The notes under the pieces: model-generated | The model's input: the letters and a program-made list of their open reading frames with translations, nothing else | Database searches by the model: none | What the model was told of the DNA's origin: nothing | NCBI GenBank assembly: GCA_021793855.1 | Contig: JAJYRY010000061.1 | Coordinates: forward strand, 1 to 6,202 | Reading direction: 5' to 3' | From: Thermoplasmata archaeon | GTDB lineage: Archaea; Thermoplasmatota; Thermoplasmata; Thermoplasmatales; GCA-001856825 | DNA length: 6,202 bases | Program-made: the position numbers and the translations under genes | Shown here: in pieces, positions 1 through 4,807 of the stretch | How positions within the stretch are numbered: position 1 is the stretch's first letter | Layout of the letters: every line of letters begins with the position of its first letter

Positions 1-176
1 TACCAGATGCACCACGGGAATCTGCTGGTTTAGAGGCGGCTGCATTGGGTTTCAGACGCATAGCAAGAGACGATTACGAGAACATGTTGCTCCAGTTTCC
101 TTTTTACGATGCCATGTATGCTTACGTGAAAGAAAGACTGGAAGGAAAGGCAAAGTTGGAACACGCCAAGAATTAA
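1..176 (+). CDS. C-terminal end of an unrecognised protein (5' partial)
   Basis: The reading frame that starts at base 3 is open from the window edge to a TAA at 174-176 and encodes the last 57 residues of a protein. The tail is rich in alanine, arginine and glutamate (residues such as ESAGLEAAALGFRRIARDDY) followed by an aromatic patch (QFPFYDAMYAYVKERLEG) and a lysine-rich end, which reads as a helical C-terminus of a soluble protein. I do not recognise the family from this fragment. It converges on the minus-strand gene that ends at 353. The frame stays open after the TAA for another 35 codons, to a second TAA at 282-284; this is treated as a separate observation. The call as coding rests on composition and position only. 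Confidence 0.6.
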   Translation, partial: PDAPRESAGLEAAALGFRRIARDDYENMLLQFPFYDAMYAYVKERLEGKAKLEHAKN

Positions 177-352
177 AAAGATAACTTTGTCCGCAAGCAA
201 GGCAATATTGCTATAATCCTAGAAGAGTCCGAAGAGCAAGTAGTATACATACCTAGATTCTGGGTGCAGAGTTCTCCAAGGTAAACTGAGTTGATGAGGA
301 GACTATCTATAGGCTTGGGACAAGACTTGACCAACCCTCTTTTCTGTTCTCA

Positions 353-739
353 CTACCCGACCACGGTCACGATCTCTTTGATTATACCTTTTTCAACGTG
401 TTCCGTCCACAGCATCTCTGGAATGTCTACGGCAAGGAATAGTTCTGACAATATCAATGCCTCTGCCACTGCAACAGCAATGTTCTGAATGAATTTTCCA
501 ACACCCACAACTATAGTGAAGTCATTAGGCTGGCCATCTATTCTGATCGTAAATGCTCTGTCAGCGGTAATTATATCCCTGAGTATACCAGCTTTTTGCG
601 CCTGGATTACGGCGCCTGTTGCCAATTGCCTAGATTGGACCTTGTAACCCTCGTTTTGTAGCTGCTGAGCTATCTGCTGTGATAGCTCATTCAGGTTTCT
701 GTTCTTGTTCTGGAAATTTAAAGTCTTGCTTGAAACCAT
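353..739 (-). CDS. conserved archaeal protein of unknown function, 128 aa
   Basis: The protein begins with a polar, glutamine/asparagine-rich segment (about residues 8-30, probably a helix with QQIAQQLQNEGY). An alternating strand-like region follows (34-80, including RAFTIRIDGQPNDFTIVVGV). After it comes a hydrophobic stretch (about 83-107, IQNIAVAVAEALILSELFLA) that could be a buried or membrane-associated helix, and then a short tail ending in IIKEIVTVVG. There are no cysteines, no nucleotide-binding loop and no recognisable catalytic motif. From memory, similar short archaeal proteins exist, some with an added zinc ribbon or tail domain, but I cannot name the family with certainty. The ATG at 739 is chosen because a TATA-like box lies 29-37 bases upstream, giving an almost leaderless transcript. 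The gene is divergent from the editing-domain gene at 953, with a 213-base spacer. Confidence 0.75.
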   Translation of the reverse strand: MVSSKTLNFQNKNRNLNELSQQIAQQLQNEGYKVQSRQLATGAVIQAQKAGILRDIITADRAFTIRIDGQPNDFTIVVGVGKFIQNIAVAVAEALILSELFLAVDIPEMLWTEHVEKGIIKEIVTVVG

Positions 740-767
740 TCAAATCAGGGAGTAATACCTAAATTAC

Positions 768-776
768 TATTTATAA
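768..776 (-). promoter_or_regulatory. TATA box for the gene at 353-739
   Basis: On the minus strand the box reads TTATAAATA, preceded by a purine-rich BRE-like AAAAAGG. Its centre lies about 33 bases upstream of the ATG at 739, so the predicted transcript start is about 745 and the leader only a few bases long. No Shine-Dalgarno motif lies between, which fits leaderless translation. Confidence 0.65.
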
Positions 777-821
777 CCTTTTTGGCTTGAATCCTAAGAA
801 TAGCACGTGTAAATCATAGCA

Positions 822-864
822 CCAATCGCCAGGGGTGATGCGAGGTTGATTGGACATAAACCTC
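822..864. repeat. two interlocking 6-bp inverted repeats in the divergent spacer
   Basis: CCAATC (822-827) pairs with GATTGG (848-853), and GAGGTT (842-847) pairs with AACCTC (859-864). The 5' arm of the second stem sits in the loop of the first and directly abuts its 3' arm, which is the topology of an H-type pseudoknot if transcribed. The element lies between the two divergent promoters, outside the transcripts they predict, so it may equally be a protein-binding site or chance. Confidence 0.25.
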
Positions 865-925
865 CAAAGAGCTTTTAATGCTATCTTTAGAGGCTAATGT
901 GAGCCGCTGATCCAGTTCGTCATCA

Positions 926-934
926 TTATATATT
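926..934 (+). promoter_or_regulatory. TATA box for the threonyl-tRNA editing-domain gene
   Basis: TTATATATT is centred 23 bases before the GTG at 953, so transcription should begin at or next to the start codon. The box is bracketed by a 6-base inverted repeat, TGAGCC (900-905) and GGCTCA (935-940). Confidence 0.65.
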
Positions 935-952
935 GGCTCAGAGTCTGAAATT

Positions 953-1366
953 GTGAGATTCCTGGCCTGGCATTTAGATCGATTCAGAGCGGTTCCAACA
1001 GAAAGAGGCAGATCACCAATAGTCGAAGAGGCTACTGAAGTGGAGACTGAGAACACTATACTGGTGTTTGCAAATTTTGAGAAGAGCGACGAATCCAACC
1101 AAGCAATTATCGCTGAAAAAGCTTCAGCGGAAATTTCCACTATTGCAAAAAACTTGAAGGTATCTTCGATTGTGCTCAACCCATTCGCACACCTATTCGC
1201 GGAGCCTTCCAGCCCAGAGACTGCTGTTTCGATGTTGAAACTAGTGGAGGCTTCTTTGATGTCGAATGGTTTTCAGGTTAAGAGAATGGCATTTGGAATG
1301 TTTTATGAGCTAGAGCTGAAAGCTAAAGGACACAGATATTCCAGGATAGCAAGGAGGATAGAGTAG
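953..1366 (+). CDS. freestanding archaeal threonyl-tRNA synthetase editing domain (ThrRS-ED)
   Basis: The 137-residue protein matches the archaeal tRNA-Thr editing domain, a D-aminoacyl-tRNA-deacylase-like fold that hydrolyses Ser wrongly attached to tRNA-Thr. Matching blocks are the N-terminal MRFLAWHLD, the central strand TILVFANFEKSDESN, the helix KASAEISTIAKNLKV, the signature NPFAHL (77-81 region, His80), and the C-terminal FG(x9)KAKGH (Lys125, Gly126, His127). In most euryarchaea this domain is fused to ThrRS; here the frame stops 10 residues after KGH, so it stands alone, as known in Crenarchaeota. Compared from memory with Pyrococcus ThrRS, the proposed catalytic Lys121 aligns with Tyr118, Tyr120 with Phe117, Cys127 with Ala124 and Glu134 with Arg131, while His83 and His130 are kept. 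Activity may therefore be altered or lost. The GTG start gives the family's N-terminus and fits a leaderless promoter. It converges on the regulator gene with a 35-base gap. Confidence 0.85.
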   Translation: MRFLAWHLDRFRAVPTERGRSPIVEEATEVETENTILVFANFEKSDESNQAIIAEKASAEISTIAKNLKVSSIVLNPFAHLFAEPSSPETAVSMLKLVEASLMSNGFQVKRMAFGMFYELELKAKGHRYSRIARRIE

Positions 1367-1401
1367 CCTCACTTACGCTTAGTTCGGGAGAATTGAAACG
1401 C

Positions 1402-1794
1402 CTACGCTCCAATCTTTATCTTGCTTTCCTTGATCTTGTTTGCAAACGCCTTCATCTTTTCGGAAAGATCCTCGTCCACGTAGTGTTCGAAGAAGCATGC
1501 TCTTTCTTTGGCCACTTTGTCGTCGCACCCCATCAGTTTCAGGAGCTCATAGATAGAGCTCTCCTTTCTGTCGAGCTCATCAAGCAACATCCTTCCCTTC
1601 TCAGATATCGTCATCCCCCTGTATTTCTGGTAAATTATCATTCCGTCGCCAGAAAGTTTAGAAAGCATCTGAGATACAGATGCTGGAGTCACCTTCAGAA
1701 ACTCCGCAATCTCTAGGGGGCGTGCATAGCCATGTGCTTTTATGAAATGGTCTATGGTCTCGAGGTATTTTTCTCTGTCTTCATTGAATTTCAT
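1402..1794 (-). CDS. DtxR/MntR-family metal-dependent transcriptional regulator (short form)
   Basis: The 130-residue protein has an N-terminal winged helix-turn-helix (about residues 10-72; recognition region LEIAEFLKVTPASVSQMLSK, wing GMIIYQKYRGMTISEKG). A helical metal-binding and dimerisation domain (about 73-120) follows. There is no C-terminal SH3-like domain. The signature ACFFEHYV supplies Cys100, Glu103 and His104, equal to Cys102, Glu105 and His106 of DtxR. By alignment from memory, Met10 of DtxR (Asp8 of MntR) is replaced by Lys9. The ancillary-site ligands His79, Glu83 and His98 are replaced by Glu78, Tyr82 and Lys96, so metal binding is probably unlike classical DtxR. It likely binds DNA as a dimer to control metal uptake or storage genes; targets are unknown. 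A TATA box and a CGTGCA/TGCACG inverted repeat lie just upstream, suggesting autoregulation. The ATG at 1794 fits a leaderless start. Confidence 0.88.
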   Translation of the reverse strand: MKFNEDREKYLETIDHFIKAHGYARPLEIAEFLKVTPASVSQMLSKLSGDGMIIYQKYRGMTISEKGRMLLDELDRKESSIYELLKLMGCDDKVAKERACFFEHYVDEDLSEKMKAFANKIKESKIKIGA

Positions 1795-1817
1795 ATCGCT
1801 TAATTTATTTCAACAGA

Positions 1818-1826
1818 GTATATCTC
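1818..1826 (-). promoter_or_regulatory. TATA box for the DtxR-like regulator
   Basis: On the minus strand GAGATATAC lies 24-32 bases before the ATG at 1794, so the transcript should start within a few bases of it. The inverted repeat at 1831-1848 begins five bases further upstream, over the BRE position. Confidence 0.55.
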
Positions 1827-1830
1827 TTAT

Positions 1831-1848
1831 CGTGCACTTGCTTGCACG
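1831..1848. promoter_or_regulatory. CGTGCA-N6-TGCACG inverted repeat, candidate operator
   Basis: Perfect 6-base arms (1831-1836 and 1843-1848) are separated by CTTGCT. Arm centres are 12 bases apart, a little over one helical turn, which suits a dimeric winged-HTH protein. The site abuts the TATA/BRE of the regulator gene, where binding would block TBP/TFB. A further TGCACG half-site lies at 1904-1909, at the predicted transcript start of the divergent small membrane-protein gene. Assignment to the DtxR-like protein is inference from position. Confidence 0.5.
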
Positions 1849-1879
1849 TCTTGACTCCCCATGCAAACATTGAGAAGAC

Positions 1880-1888
1880 TTTATACAC
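1880..1888 (+). promoter_or_regulatory. TATA-like box for the small membrane-protein gene
   Basis: TTTATACAC is centred at 1884, which predicts a transcript start near 1908-1911. That is far upstream of the only conventional in-frame start (TTG at 1952) and right at the beginning of the hydrophobic reading frame. Confidence 0.45.
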
Positions 1889-1951
1889 TGATTTTGATAA
1901 TTATGCACGTGGTACAAAGGAGCTGTAGCGTTCTTAGGAGTTGGATATATA

Positions 1952-2179
1952 TTGCTGCTTGTGTGGATAATCACTACAATTGCCGCGGGTCCTCACGTTA
2001 TTAACGGGCCGATATCATATCAATTCGGAAGCAGCATTATTGTTATTTCCTATGCTCCAACGTGGGAAGTAATGCTCAACCTAGGCAGTTTTTATCTGGG
2101 TTTTGGACTACTGAGTGTTTCTGTTATCATAGTGGTGTTGGGAATGATACGCGGGGTTAAGGACAGCAGTAAAATTTGA
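1952..2179 (+). CDS. small two-helix membrane protein, unknown function; start uncertain
   Basis: The frame ending at TGA 2177-2179 encodes a hydrophobic protein with two predicted membrane segments. The first is LLLVWIITTIAAG plus upstream residues; the second is about residues 44-67 (GSFYLGFGLLSVSVIIVVLG). A roughly 30-residue loop separates them (PHVINGP, then PTWEVMLNL), and a basic-ended tail RGVKDSSKI follows, suggesting the C-terminus is cytoplasmic. The family is not recognised. The conventional start in frame is TTG at 1952, with GGAG at 1937-1940 eleven bases away, but this cuts the first membrane helix to about 12 residues. The same frame is open back to 1901 and encodes TWYKGAVAFLGVGYI, which completes a full helix, yet has no ATG, GTG or TTG there. 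An ATG at 1903 lies one base out of frame. A one-base indel, a non-standard start such as ACG at 1907, or a short form could explain this. Confidence 0.6.
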   Translation: MLLVWIITTIAAGPHVINGPISYQFGSSIIVISYAPTWEVMLNLGSFYLGFGLLSVSVIIVVLGMIRGVKDSSKI

Positions 2180-2206
2180 AAGGGGTCGACCGTGAACGTG
2201 ATTGAT

Positions 2207-2211
2207 AAAAA
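2207..2211 (-). terminator. oligo-T terminator of tRNA-Val
   Basis: On the minus strand five T residues follow the discriminator base directly. Runs of T of this kind end archaeal transcription without a hairpin. Confidence 0.5.
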
Positions 2212-2284
2212 TGGGCCCGGCCGGATTCGAACCGGCGGTCTCCGCCTTGTAAGGGCGACGTCATAGCCGCTAGACCACGAGCCC
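2212..2284 (-). tRNA. tRNA-Val (anticodon UAC)
   Basis: The minus strand folds into a complete 73-base cloverleaf. The acceptor stem is GGGCTCG with CGGGCCC (one G-U pair), followed by T8 G9. The D arm has GTCT/TGAC around AGCGGCTA. The anticodon stem is TCGCC/GGCGG with loop CTTACAA, so the anticodon is TAC, reading GUA and probably other valine codons. The variable region is AGACC. The T arm is GCCGG/CCGGC with loop TTCGAAT. The discriminator is A73. CCA is not encoded and must be added after transcription. There is no intron. An oligo-T run follows directly. The gene lies on the same strand as glnA, 50 bases downstream of its stop codon; a TATA-like AT-rich palindrome at 2305-2322 sits where its own promoter would be expected. 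Confidence 0.97.
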
Positions 2285-2304
2285 CCAATCTGAAGTTATG
2301 AGGG

Positions 2305-2322
2305 ATAGTTAATGTTAACTAT
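2305..2322. repeat. AT-rich perfect palindrome between glnA and tRNA-Val
   Basis: ATAGTTAA-TG-TTAACTAT has 8-base perfect arms and a 2-base spacer. It is centred about 29 bases upstream of the mature tRNA 5' end, where a TATA box would sit, so it may be the tRNA promoter core or a hairpin at the glnA 3' end. A second 5-base inverted repeat, CTCTG (2324-2328) with CAGAG (2336-2340), overlaps the glnA stop codon. Confidence 0.45.
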
Positions 2323-2334
2323 TCTCTGGAGTCC

Positions 2335-3660
2335 TCAGAGTATCGGGAGAAGATTGTTGATCTCCCAGTCGGTGACATACGAACGGAATTCGTCCCATTC
2401 TTTCTGTTTGATATAGAGGAAATTGTTGTAAATGTGTTCTCCAAGCACTCCCTTCATAAATTCGCTGTTCCTCAGATGGTGCAGAGCTTCTCCTAGAGAC
2501 TCGGGCAACGATCCTATTCCCATTGAATCTCTCTGTTTCTGGGAGATGTGGAATATGTCGACCTCCGTCGGTTCAGGGCACTCTTTCTTCTTCTCTATCC
2601 CATCAAGGCCAGCTGCGAGTATCGTCGCAAACTGGAGGTACGGGTTCCCAGCAGAATCCGGAGCCCTGAGTTCGAAACGTTTTTTCGTTTTGTCCCCTGC
2701 GGGAAGTCTGACCAACGCGGACCTATTCTTGGTTCCCCATGCTATGTAGACAGGAGCCTCATAACCTGGAACGAGCCTCTTGTATGAATTCACCCAAGAC
2801 GCAAATATTGGTGAAAGTTCCACCGCATGAGAGAGGACGCCCGCTAGATAGTGATATGCCATTTCGGAAAGACCATTCTTGTTCTTTTCATCCCAGAAGT
2901 AGTTACTGTCTTCGTTTGGCGTCATAAGACTCTGGTGGATGTGCATCCCGGTCCCGTTGATTCCGTAGAATGGCTTAGGCATGAAGGTCGCATACAGGCC
3001 AAACTTGGCTGCAACTGTCTTGATAGCCGTCCTCATGGTTATGATCCTATCTGCCATGAAGAGAGCAGGAGCATAACGGAGATCTATTTCGTGCTGCCCT
3101 GGCGAAACTTCGTGGTGTGCTGCCTCTGGCATGTATCCCAAGAAATCGAGATAATTCAGTATCTCTTTTTTCACGATTTCTCCCTTATCAAGCGGACCGA
3201 AAGTAAAGTATCCACCTGTATCATGCGGAACGTACTTTCCATCCTTCTGTTCTAGAAGGAAGAATTCGAACTCGGGTCCAACGAAGAACTCCATGTTTTT
3301 CTTTTCGATCCTTTCCAGCTGTTTTTGAAGAATGTAACGGGGATCTCCCTGGAACGGAGTTCCGTCAGGCTTCTTTATGGAACAGACAAATCTTGCAGCC
3401 CTTCCTCCGTCGACTGCCCAGGGGAGGATTTCAAAGGAAGAATAATCCGGTAACGCCCTCATGTCGCTCTCTTCTATAGTGGCATAACCCAGTATCGATG
3501 AACCATCAAAAAGAACCCCTTCCTCCAGGATTTTTTCGAGCCTGTTCCTTGGGAGCATTACAGACTTTGGCGTGCCGCGGATATCTGTGAACTGGAAGTA
3601 AAAATATTTCAGGTCCTTCTGGTCTGAAATTTTTACAATTTCTTGTGCGTCCAATACCAT
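2335..3660 (-). CDS. glnA: glutamine synthetase, type I (GSI-alpha)
   Basis: The cytosolic dodecameric enzyme condenses glutamate and ammonia with ATP to form glutamine, the main entry of ammonia into metabolism. The 441-residue length is typical of GSI-alpha. Visible are the N-terminal beta-grasp domain with FDGSSILGY (51-59) and IEESDM (62-67), the first metal ligands in GPEFEFF (Glu130, Glu132), HHEVSPGQHE (Glu184, Glu191), GTGMHIHQS (His240), the flap NSYKRLVPGYEAP (Glu301), NRSALVRLP (Arg313, Arg318) and RFELRAPD (Glu330, Arg332). The adenylylation loop reads VDIFHIS, with Phe370 in place of the modified tyrosine of GSI-beta, so no adenylylation is expected. The position of Bacillus Arg62, which mediates glutamine feedback, is Thr61. 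The ATG at 3660 fits a leaderless promoter. A 15-base inverted repeat upstream suggests transcriptional control. The gene reads toward tRNA-Val. Confidence 0.97.
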   Translation of the reverse strand: MVLDAQEIVKISDQKDLKYFYFQFTDIRGTPKSVMLPRNRLEKILEEGVLFDGSSILGYATIEESDMRALPDYSSFEILPWAVDGGRAARFVCSIKKPDGTPFQGDPRYILQKQLERIEKKNMEFFVGPEFEFFLLEQKDGKYVPHDTGGYFTFGPLDKGEIVKKEILNYLDFLGYMPEAAHHEVSPGQHEIDLRYAPALFMADRIITMRTAIKTVAAKFGLYATFMPKPFYGINGTGMHIHQSLMTPNEDSNYFWDEKNKNGLSEMAYHYLAGVLSHAVELSPIFASWVNSYKRLVPGYEAPVYIAWGTKNRSALVRLPAGDKTKKRFELRAPDSAGNPYLQFATILAAGLDGIEKKKECPEPTEVDIFHISQKQRDSMGIGSLPESLGEALHHLRNSEFMKGVLGEHIYNNFLYIKQKEWDEFRSYVTDWEINNLLPIL

Positions 3661-3680
3661 GAAATGCCAATGCCTCTATG

Positions 3681-3687
3681 GTTTAAG
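3681..3687 (-). promoter_or_regulatory. TATA/BRE region of glnA
   Basis: On the minus strand CTTAAAC, preceded by an A-run BRE (AAAAAA), is centred about 24 bases upstream of the ATG at 3660, so the mRNA should be leaderless. The proximal arm of the inverted repeat (3694-3708) begins immediately upstream of the BRE. Confidence 0.55.
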
Positions 3688-3693
3688 TTTTTT

Positions 3694-3752
3694 CTGAGCA
3701 ACTTTCTGCAAGGTGAATATTGGGTGTATTTTAAACTCAGAAATTTGCTCAG
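3694..3752. promoter_or_regulatory. 15-base inverted repeat upstream of glnA, candidate operator pair
   Basis: CTGAGCAACTTTCTG (3694-3708) is the reverse complement, with 14 of 15 bases matching, of CAGAAATTTGCTCAG (3738-3752). The arms are 29 bases apart and 44 bases centre to centre, close to four helical turns, so both would face nearly the same side of DNA. The proximal arm touches the glnA BRE; the distal arm is about 40 bases before the TATA box of the divergent oxidoreductase. This fits two oppositely oriented sites for a regulator of glnA, possibly of both genes. The regulator is not identified. Confidence 0.55.
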
Positions 3753-3791
3753 CAGATCAATCTGTTTTTCTCCCTCTACAAATCAAAGAAG

Positions 3792-3805
3792 TAATAAAGT
3801 ATAAT
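3792..3805 (+). promoter_or_regulatory. TATA region of the MDR oxidoreductase gene
   Basis: The AT-rich TAATAAAGTATAAT lies 14-27 bases before the GTG at 3819. Its left part (TAATAAAG) has the right spacing for a leaderless start at the GTG. No Shine-Dalgarno motif precedes the GTG. Confidence 0.5.
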
Positions 3806-3818
3806 TCGATAAAAACTT

Positions 3819-4790
3819 GTGAAAGCTATCTTGATTAGACAACCGAGTGGTTTGCAAAACACCAATATTGAGGAAGTGGAAGATCCCAAAGAGCCAGTAG
3901 TGATAAGGGTGACCAGCGCTGGTCTGAATCCTATTGACATAAATGTGATACTTGGGAAGGTGAATTACACGATATCGCCCTATCCTCACATCCCAGGCGC
4001 AGAATTAGTTGGAGTAGTTGAGAAGGTTCCCTCGGGCTCAAAACTCAAGGTCGGGGATAGAGTGATGGTATATTCTAAAATTTTTGATGAAACTTGCGAT
4101 AGATGCACTGCAGGTTTGGAGGAAATCTGCAGAAATGGTGGGGTTATAGGGGCTGTCACTAACGGCGGATACTCTGAATTTTTTGGTGCAAAAGAAGAGC
4201 AATTCATACCCATTCCAGACTCGATGAATTTTGACGACGCGGTTTCACTTCCAGTGGGAGGACTCACTGCGTATCATGCGCTTAAGCGATCCGGTCTTAA
4301 AAGTGGCGAAAGGCTGCTCGTAATTGGAGGTTCGGGGAATACCGGTTGGTATGCGCTTGTTCTCGGAAAATTGATGGGCGCCAGGGTCTTCTATGTTTCG
4401 AGAAAGAGATGGGTTGGTGAAACTGGTGCCACAGAATGGAATAAGGAGAAAGTTGACGTCATAGTCAATTCCCTGGGTTCTGATGCGTGGGATCCGTATA
4501 TGGACTATCTGGATACAAACGGAAGATTGGTGACTTTTGGAACACTAACGGGTCGCGAGACCAAATTGAACCTAGCCCAGCTATATACGGGTGAGAGAAC
4601 GATAATAGGTTCGACTGGAGGCACCAGAAAGGAACTCGGAGAACTGGCGAGACTTGTCTCAGAAAATCATATCAAGAGCAGAGTGTGGAAAACGTACAAT
4701 TTCTCTGAATTCAAGAAAGCGATTGAGGAATACGGTAACCGAGAAGGTAGAATAGTTCTTCAGAACTCGGATGCTAGCTCCTGGATGTGA
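3819..4790 (+). CDS. MDR-superfamily NAD(P)H-dependent oxidoreductase (alcohol dehydrogenase/quinone reductase-like)
   Basis: The 323-residue protein has an N-terminal GroES-like domain (about 1-145) and a Rossmann domain (about 150-285). The usual catalytic-zinc ligands are missing: SAGLNPIDINV has Asn37 where a zinc alcohol dehydrogenase has Cys, and PGAELVGVV has Ala61 in place of the GHE histidine. The structural-zinc loop is present as DETCDRCTAGLEEIC, with Asp90 in place of the first of four cysteines and Cys93, Cys96 and Cys104 kept. The dinucleotide loop is VIGGSGNTG (168-176), and the basic patch SRKR (194-197) after the second strand suggests NADPH. The segment between that patch and KVDVIVNSLG is shorter than in typical relatives. 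It probably reduces an activated double bond or carbonyl; enoyl/acryloyl-CoA reductase or quinone reductase are possible and the substrate is unknown. The GTG start gives the canonical MKAI N-terminus. It ends four bases from the convergent acyl-CoA synthetase operon. Confidence 0.88.
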   Translation: MKAILIRQPSGLQNTNIEEVEDPKEPVVIRVTSAGLNPIDINVILGKVNYTISPYPHIPGAELVGVVEKVPSGSKLKVGDRVMVYSKIFDETCDRCTAGLEEICRNGGVIGAVTNGGYSEFFGAKEEQFIPIPDSMNFDDAVSLPVGGLTAYHALKRSGLKSGERLLVIGGSGNTGWYALVLGKLMGARVFYVSRKRWVGETGATEWNKEKVDVIVNSLGSDAWDPYMDYLDTNGRLVTFGTLTGRETKLNLAQLYTGERTIIGSTGGTRKELGELARLVSENHIKSRVWKTYNFSEFKKAIEEYGNREGRIVLQNSDASSWM

Positions 4791-4807
4791 TAGTCTAGAT
4801 CACCATC
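4784..4807. terminator. hairpin shared by two convergent gene ends
   Basis: GTGAT (4787-4791) and ATCAC (4799-4803) pair around AGTCTAG, and GATG/CATC can extend the stem past a bulge. The structure contains the stop codons of both convergent genes, which are only four bases apart. It may help end transcription in both directions, but no T-run follows on either strand, so termination activity is a guess. Confidence 0.3.

Noticed and set aside
291..488. Plus-strand open frame overlapping the end of the 128-residue protein gene
   Set aside because: Mostly antisense to the better supported minus-strand gene, serine/threonine-rich shadow composition, no promoter.
836..912. C/D box guide RNA suggested by GTGATGC and a later GCTGA
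   Set aside because: The C box is imperfect, no terminal stem brings the boxes together, and no internal D'/C' pair is convincing.
814..1179. Minus-strand open frame over the editing-domain gene
   Set aside because: Antisense to a gene with recognised family motifs; composition is that of a shadow frame.
1393..1716. Plus-strand open frame over the DtxR-like regulator
   Set aside because: Antisense to a gene with a clear winged helix and metal motif.
1903..2003. Short open frame from ATG 1903
   Set aside because: It gives about 33 residues with no recognisable features and is out of frame with the clearly membrane-like sequence; kept only as a possible frameshifted start.
2184..2191. GGTCGACC palindrome after the membrane-protein gene
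   Set aside because: Only eight bases, no T-run after it and no partner site; likely chance.
2432..3255. Four plus-strand open frames inside glnA
   Set aside because: All are antisense to a full-length, motif-complete glutamine synthetase.
3783..4267. Two minus-strand open frames over the MDR gene start
   Set aside because: Antisense to the GroES-like domain; the first also covers the promoter region.
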